Of a stretch of DNA of 9,465 bases, positions 5,621 through 9,465 are shown piece by piece. This DNA is from JBLFWJ01 sp047611425. GTDB taxonomy: Bacteria > Bacteroidota > Bacteroidia > UBA10329. The position numbers and the translations under genes are program-made. The first letter of the stretch is position 1; every line of letters starts with the position of its first letter. The stretch covers positions 1-9,465 of the forward strand of contig JBLFWJ010000134.1 in NCBI GenBank assembly GCA_047611425.1, written 5' to 3'. The notes below the pieces were generated by a model. That model saw nothing but the letters and a program-made list of their open reading frames with translations. It had not been told where the DNA came from and did not search any database.

Positions 5621-5770
5621 TTAAAAGAGTGTGTAAACAAAAGGTGCAATGGGCGAACTTCCTCCAATCACGATTAGAATTCCTAGCAGCAACAAAACGA
5701 TGATGATTGGGGCAAGAATCCACTTCTTGCGTTCCATCATAAATTGAAATAGGTCTGTAAGGAAGTCCAT
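5621..5770 (-). CDS. DUF5989 membrane microprotein
   Basis: A 49-aa protein starting MDFLTDLFQFMMERKKWILA and ending SPIAPFVYTLF. It has an amphipathic N-terminus, a charged ERKK step, then one membrane helix (about residues 18-37, PIIIVLLLLGILIVIGG). Length, the ERKK-W/F boundary, the P-I-x-x-V-LLLL-G helix and the SxIAPFxYTLF ending are exactly the DUF5989 pattern. The family typically sits between a NodU/CmcH carbamoyltransferase and SxtJ, as here. It starts 34 bases after the carbamoyltransferase stop on the same strand. It is easily missed by gene callers because of its size. Its function is unknown; a small membrane anchor or partner for the carbamoyltransferase-SxtJ module is a reasonable inference. 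Confidence 0.9.
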   Translation of the reverse strand: MDFLTDLFQFMMERKKWILAPIIIVLLLLGILIVIGGSSPIAPFVYTLF

Positions 5771-5804
5771 TAATTGCGTTTGTTCCGGGCCAAAGAAACG
5801 AATC

Positions 5805-7664
5805 TCAGTCGAGCACGAACTCGGTTTTCCATTCGTCTTTCTCGGGCCATACGGGTTGGTCGGGTTTCATAAATATGGAATTGTTGATTACCAACACATC
5901 CATTTCTGTTCGCATAAAGCACCGGTACGCATCTTCTGGTGTACATACAATTGGCTCTCCGCGTACATTAAAACTGGTGTTGATCAACACGGCAATTCCA
6001 GTTTGGCGTTTGAATTCAGAAAGCAAATCATGAAATGCTGCATTGGTTTCCTTGTGTACAGTTTGAATTCGGGCCGAACCATTCACATGTGTTATGGAAG
6101 GAAGGCTAGACCGTTTGACGTAAAGCTTCTCCTTCATGCCAAGCTCAGCGTAATTATCCGGCAGCTCTTTCATGTGGCTCTTGGCCACATCATGTACCAA
6201 AAGCATATAGGGAGAAGGTCTGTCAGTATCGAAATACTCCGAAACATCCTTGGCCAGAACCGCTGGTGCAAATGGTCTGAATGACTCCCGATACTTGATC
6301 TTAAGATTGAGTTTGAGTTGCATTTCCTCGTTTCGAGGATCTGCCAAAATGCTTCTGTTGCCCAATGCACGTGGGCCGAATTCCATTCTTCCGGACATTC
6401 GCCCAACGATGTTTCCATTGGAAAGGAGGGAAGCTAGTTTGGCGTTTAGTTCACTGTCGGGATAGGATTCGTAAGACGCACCGAATTGGGATTTCAATAC
6501 TTCGATTTCATTCTCGGCTGGAGCTGGGCCCAAATAACTTCCCTCGGTGGATTCAAACTCCGTTTGAGCTTTTCGTTCCTCTCCAAAGGAAATATGAGAA
6601 GCAGCCAAAGCGCCACCGATTGCGCCTCCAGCATCTCCAGCCGCTGGCTGAATAAATATCTTTTCGAAAATGTTGGCTCGTTCCAGGTGGCCGTTTGCCA
6701 CGCAATTCAATGCCACACCACCCGCCAAGCACAGGTTTTTCTCTCCTGTTAACCGCTGCGCTTCCTGACTCATCTTGAGTACAATCTCCTCGGTCACTTG
6801 CTGTATGGCCATGGCCAAATTGCAATGCTCTTGGTTGAATTCCGTCTCGGGCTCACGCTTCTTAATTCCGAAGATGGAAGCCATCCTAGAATTGTTGGTC
6901 ATTTTTAAACCCGTGGCATAGTTGAAGAATTTCTGGTTTAACCAGATTGATCCATCCGTTTTGATTTCCACCAACTTCGATTTAATCAACTCGACAAACT
7001 TTTTAGTCTGTTCAGATTCGGGGTTTCCGTAAGGAGCCAACCCCATCAATTTATATTCACCTGAATTCACCTTGAATCCAAGGAAATACGTGAAAGCGGA
7101 GTAGAGTAGACCCAATGAGTGTGGGAAATGCAATTCCTTTAAAACGGTGATGTCTTTACCCTTTCCGTGGCAAATTGAAGCGGTGGCCCATTCGCCTACA
7201 CCGTCAATAGTGAGGATGGCTGCCGATTCAAATCCACTGGGGTAGAATGCGCTGGCAGCATGAGATAAATGATGCTCTGGAAAAAGGAGTTTGGTTTTCT
7301 TCCAATCCACCTTTCCGATCTGCTTAAGCTCGCTTCGGATCTCTCGCTTTAGAAAAAGCTTTTCCTTGAGCCATATTGGCATCGAGGTCATAAACGACTT
7401 CAATCCTTTAGGCGAGAATGCATAATAGGTTTCGAGCAATCGCTCAAATTTCAGAAGTGGTTTGTCGTAGAAAACGATGGCATCAACTTCACTCAACGTG
7501 AGTCCTGATTCCTTTAAACAATACTGAATAGCGTTGCTGGGAAATGCAGCATCGTGCTTTTTTCGAGTGAAGCGTTCTTCCTGGGCTGCTGCAATTATTT
7601 CACCGTTAACGCAGAGTGCTGCTGCCGAATCGTGGTAAAATGCAGAAACACCTATGATGTTCAT
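5805..7664 (-). CDS. Carbamoyltransferase, NodU/CmcH/TobZ family
   Basis: Transfers a carbamoyl group from carbamoyl phosphate, via carbamoyl-adenylate, to a hydroxyl of an acceptor such as a sugar or secondary metabolite. I chose the ATG at 7664 (619 aa) because MNIIGVSAFYHDSAAALCVNG is the family N-terminus; a GTG nine codons upstream would add unrelated residues. The ASKHA-fold N-terminal domain has the metal-binding HHLSHAASAF (His131, His132, His135), Asp154 in TIDGVGEW, GEYKLMGLAPYG (202-213), LAGGVALNC (313-321) and GDAGGA. The C-terminal YrdC-like domain has MEFGPRALGNRS (427-438), FRPFAPAVL and INTSFNVRGEPIVCTPEDA. All catalytic motifs look intact. The ATG overlaps the stop of the ABM gene (ATGA). 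The acceptor cannot be told from sequence; no glycosyltransferase or NRPS/PKS gene is in view. Confidence 0.95.
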   Translation of the reverse strand: MNIIGVSAFYHDSAAALCVNGEIIAAAQEERFTRKKHDAAFPSNAIQYCLKESGLTLSEVDAIVFYDKPLLKFERLLETYYAFSPKGLKSFMTSMPIWLKEKLFLKREIRSELKQIGKVDWKKTKLLFPEHHLSHAASAFYPSGFESAAILTIDGVGEWATASICHGKGKDITVLKELHFPHSLGLLYSAFTYFLGFKVNSGEYKLMGLAPYGNPESEQTKKFVELIKSKLVEIKTDGSIWLNQKFFNYATGLKMTNNSRMASIFGIKKREPETEFNQEHCNLAMAIQQVTEEIVLKMSQEAQRLTGEKNLCLAGGVALNCVANGHLERANIFEKIFIQPAAGDAGGAIGGALAASHISFGEERKAQTEFESTEGSYLGPAPAENEIEVLKSQFGASYESYPDSELNAKLASLLSNGNIVGRMSGRMEFGPRALGNRSILADPRNEEMQLKLNLKIKYRESFRPFAPAVLAKDVSEYFDTDRPSPYMLLVHDVAKSHMKELPDNYAELGMKEKLYVKRSSLPSITHVNGSARIQTVHKETNAAFHDLLSEFKRQTGIAVLINTSFNVRGEPIVCTPEDAYRCFMRTEMDVLVINNSIFMKPDQPVWPEKDEWKTEFVLD

Positions 7665-7954
7665 AGGCCTCCAATTCGTTCGGTCGACCAAGCTTCTGGA
7701 TCAGCCGCAAATCGGGCTTTGGTCTTTTTCCAAGTGTTCTGAAATAATTCGGAATAGCGATAGTCGTTCAGGTGCTTTTCAGATTCCCAATGACTCTTGG
7801 TAAACATCACTTCTGGCTTCTTGGCATCCTGAAGGAGTTCTACACCAGAACAACCATCAAACTGAATAATCTTGGGTGCCATTTCTTCAAACGTTTGCTT
7901 AAACGCTTCAACCTCCTCTGGCCGGAATGTCATCCTAACCAATCTTACGATCAT
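7661..7954 (-). CDS. ABM-domain (antibiotic biosynthesis monooxygenase-like) protein
   Basis: A 97-aa dimeric alpha/beta-barrel protein. Its opening MIVRLVRMTFRPEEVEAFKQ, then helix, FDGCSGVELLQDAKKPEVMF, then SHWESEKHLNDYRYSELFQ, is the standard ABM layout: beta strand, helix, strand pair, and W.s...l..Y..s..f. The family includes cofactor-free quinol monooxygenases and heme-degrading enzymes, but many members have no assigned substrate. The heme-binding residues of IsdG are not evident. It overlaps the DUF62 gene upstream by 20 bases and the carbamoyltransferase downstream by 4 bases, so all three are almost certainly on one transcript. Whether it acts on the same product as the carbamoyltransferase is open; it may be a conserved housekeeping passenger. 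Confidence 0.85.
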   Translation of the reverse strand: MIVRLVRMTFRPEEVEAFKQTFEEMAPKIIQFDGCSGVELLQDAKKPEVMFTKSHWESEKHLNDYRYSELFQNTWKKTKARFAADPEAWSTERIGGL

Positions 7955-8729
7955 GGAATTCTATTCTTACAACGTGATTAATTGCTAGGCCAAGCAAGGA
8001 GGCTGCGTTGCCTTGATTCTGAGCAATTTCAAGAAATCCGGTGCATCCAAATAATGCCAGCTTTTCGCCCATGCTTACTTGATTGTAACTGGAAGAAATC
8101 TTACGGATGTTATCTCGCGTTCGATGAAAACAGATCTCGAATGGTCTGCCTTTTCCGAAGCTCTTGAACATCTCCTCGGTGATGTTGGTAATGGCATTTT
8201 CATACCGATCAATATGAACAACACTCCCTTGTATTGTTCCGGTACCATGCGTTACAGGTGCCAACAACGGACGTTGCATAACGCCATTTAGTTTCTTTCC
8301 AAGCACTTCCATTGTTCCGCCTTTAGACAGATGGGTTGCGGCAGTCACGAACACATCTCTACTCGGAAACGTGATGTTTGAACTCGTTACATTTTCCAAA
8401 CTAAAAACCTCATCAACCTCTTTTTCGAAGATCATCGAGAACATCCCATTATCCGCTCCAATAAAATATTGGTCGTCCATCTTAACGGCCACAAACTGAA
8501 CGTCTTCACTCACTTCAGGATTAACGCTAATCAAGTGAACCGTTCCTTTTGGGAATGCCTTGTAGGCATGCTTTATAATGTAGGCTGCTTCCGGAATGTA
8601 AAATGGCTTTACATCGTGCGACAGGTCTACGATTTTCGCCTCCGGATTCAATGAGAGTATCGCTCCCTTCAACATACCCACGTAATAGTCGCGAGTACCC
8701 ATGTCGGTTGTTAAAGAAATGATCGACAT
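7935..8729 (-). CDS. Divergent DUF62 (SAM hydroxide adenosyltransferase-like) protein
   Basis: A 264-aa protein of the DUF62 family, which splits S-adenosylmethionine with water, chloride or fluoride. The N-terminal domain reads ISLTTDMGTRDYYVGMLKG, then NPEAKIVDLSHDV, FPKGTVHLISV and FIGADNGMFS. The C-terminal domain has HIDRYENAITNI and ends in LLGLAINHVVRIEF, as expected. The catalytic Asp-Arg-His triad of the hydroxide adenosyltransferases is not retained. The Asp of VDPGVG is Asn70 (VNPEVS), the Arg seven residues on is Val77, and the His of FHGRD is Pro122 (FPSRD). I recall similar losses of Arg and His in other Bacteroidota homologues, so this may be a lineage-wide subfamily with altered activity. 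First gene of the minus-strand operon, diverging from phoH. Confidence 0.9.
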   Translation of the reverse strand: MSIISLTTDMGTRDYYVGMLKGAILSLNPEAKIVDLSHDVKPFYIPEAAYIIKHAYKAFPKGTVHLISVNPEVSEDVQFVAVKMDDQYFIGADNGMFSMIFEKEVDEVFSLENVTSSNITFPSRDVFVTAATHLSKGGTMEVLGKKLNGVMQRPLLAPVTHGTGTIQGSVVHIDRYENAITNITEEMFKSFGKGRPFEICFHRTRDNIRKISSSYNQVSMGEKLALFGCTGFLEIAQNQGNAASLLGLAINHVVRIEFHDRKIG

Positions 8730-8764
8730 CGTTGGTTTTTAGGGCAATCCTAGGGGTGAAAATG

Positions 8765-8774
8765 CGTTACTTTG
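8765..8774 (+). promoter_or_regulatory. Candidate Bacteroidota -7 promoter element before phoH
   Basis: CGTTACTTTG, identical over ten bases to the element before bcp, contains TTACTTTG (seven of eight matches to TAnnTTTG). It lies in the 98-base divergent gap and would give a leader of about 45-50 bases to the proposed phoH start at 8828. No convincing -33 TTTG at the right distance was found. On the minus strand, TAGGATTG (complement of 8745-8752) is a weaker candidate for the DUF62 operon, with a leader of under 15 bases. Confidence 0.35.
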
Positions 8775-8827
8775 AAGCACTCAAAGCTACGTGCTAAAAG
8801 GCGAAAATTAAAGCAAAACAAGCTGAA

Positions 8828-9465
8828 TTGGGAGAAAGAATAATTGAATTAACGAGTATACCTCCGTTGGAGTTGTTTGGTGTGAACGATCGCAAGCTTC
8901 GCGCGATTGCCAAGCACTTTCCAAAATTGAAAATTATTGGTCGGGGAACCGAACTCAAAATCATGGGTGACGAAGAGTCGTTGGCCGTTTTTGAGGAAAA
9001 GTTTGCCACCTTGATGGAGTACTACGATATGTACGGTGTGCTACCTGTTACTGAGATGGAGCGGGTGATGAAGGATGAGGAGACCAATAAAACCATCAAG
9101 AAAGACGACAAGGTTCTTGTCTACGGAGAAGGTGGGAACTTGATTAAAGCACGGACGAAAAGCCAGCAGGATATCGTCACCGCAATTGATGAGAAGGACA
9201 TGGTTTTTGTGATCGGGCCTGCAGGATCGGGTAAGACATACACGGCCGTTGCAATGGCCGTTCGGGCATTGAAAAGTCAACAAGTCAAGCGAATCATCTT
9301 AACCAGACCAGCAGTAGAGGCCGGTGAAAGCATCGGGTTTCTTCCTGGTGATTTGAAGGAAAAGCTAGATCCATATTTGCAACCATTGTATGATGCGTTG
9401 ATGGATATGATTCCACCTGCAAAGCTTCGAGGCTATTTGGAAGATGGAACGATTCAGATTGCACC
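8828..9465 (+). CDS. phoH: PhoH-family ATPase (3' end beyond window)
   Basis: A P-loop ATPase of the PhoH family, probably involved in RNA metabolism or the stress response; its exact role is unsettled. The frame is closed by TAA at 8795-8797. The next reasonable start is the TTG at 8828, giving (M)GERIIELTSIPPLELFGV, which aligns with the flavobacterial N-terminus 'MNERIIEL'. The alternative ATT at 8807 is less likely. The first 100 residues form the N-terminal domain (FPKLKIIGRGTELKIMGDEE). A VYGEGGNLIKARTKSQQDIV stretch then precedes Walker A GPAGSGKT at residues 130-137. LTRPAVEAGESIGFLPGDLKEKLDPY follows, a strong family signature. 212 residues are visible of an expected 320 or so; Walker B lies outside. 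Divergent from the DUF62 operon. Confidence 0.93.
   Translation, partial: MGERIIELTSIPPLELFGVNDRKLRAIAKHFPKLKIIGRGTELKIMGDEESLAVFEEKFATLMEYYDMYGVLPVTEMERVMKDEETNKTIKKDDKVLVYGEGGNLIKARTKSQQDIVTAIDEKDMVFVIGPAGSGKTYTAVAMAVRALKSQQVKRIILTRPAVEAGESIGFLPGDLKEKLDPYLQPLYDALMDMIPPAKLRGYLEDGTIQIA

Noticed and set aside
5463..5621. A 52-residue minus-strand frame whose ATG overlaps the DUF5989 stop (TAATGA).
   Set aside because: The start overlap is attractive, but the frame crosses the nested palindrome, has an unstructured Ser/Gln/Lys-rich end, matches no family I know, and is simply the continuation of a chance open frame through DUF5989.
5856..6752. Several plus-strand open frames opposite the carbamoyltransferase gene.
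   Set aside because: They are antisense shadows of a gene whose motifs are continuous and intact across the whole stretch.

Overview
The window looks like a chromosomal segment of a Bacteroidota bacterium, probably close to the Flavobacteriales. This rests on moderate GC content, the near absence of Shine-Dalgarno sites, two Bacteroidota-style lipoproteins, a Bacteroidota-type divergent DUF62 protein facing a PhoH gene, and a transposase remnant of a kind I associate with this phylum. The assignment is inferred from protein character, not from a database search.

Region 1 (2-3225, plus strand) is a housekeeping block: the 3' part of endonuclease III (nth), a Bcp/PrxQ peroxiredoxin, recA, and a TPR lipoprotein whose start codon overlaps the recA stop. 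Base-excision repair, peroxide defence and recombination sit together, and the lipoprotein is probably translationally coupled to recA.

Region 2 (about 3226-5044) is an accessory patch. It begins with a decapitated IS1182-like transposase (N-terminus only) that runs straight into the 3' end of an inverted lipoprotein gene. After that come small genes: a 62-aa SH3/KOW-like protein overlapping a 35-aa zinc-ribbon-like microprotein, and an 84-aa protein with a Cys/His C-terminal module. A degenerate repeat (ACAAC, 2-6 nt, then TTGCTAT or GGCTAT) recurs at the edges of these genes, once as a pair of inverted arms. The layout resembles a gene-cassette or insertion hotspot.

Region 3 (5045-8729, minus strand) is a compact operon read right to left: a divergent DUF62 (SAM hydroxide adenosyltransferase-like) protein, an ABM-domain monooxygenase-like protein, a NodU/CmcH/TobZ-type carbamoyltransferase, a 49-aa DUF5989 membrane microprotein and an SxtJ-family membrane protein. 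The first three genes overlap, and the operon ends at a clear hairpin terminator at 5045-5069. Carbamoyltransferase-DUF5989-SxtJ is a recurring gene trio, probably for O-carbamoylation of a secreted or surface product, although the substrate is unknown. A 78-bp nested palindrome lies between DUF5989 and SxtJ.

Region 4 (8730-9465) holds a divergent intergenic region and the 5' two-thirds of a PhoH-family ATPase gene that runs off the window. No tRNA, rRNA, CRISPR array or replication origin was seen. No stretch longer than about 230 bases lacks a gene; the main gaps (3226-3453, 4030-4218, 4883-5098) are described in the entries.
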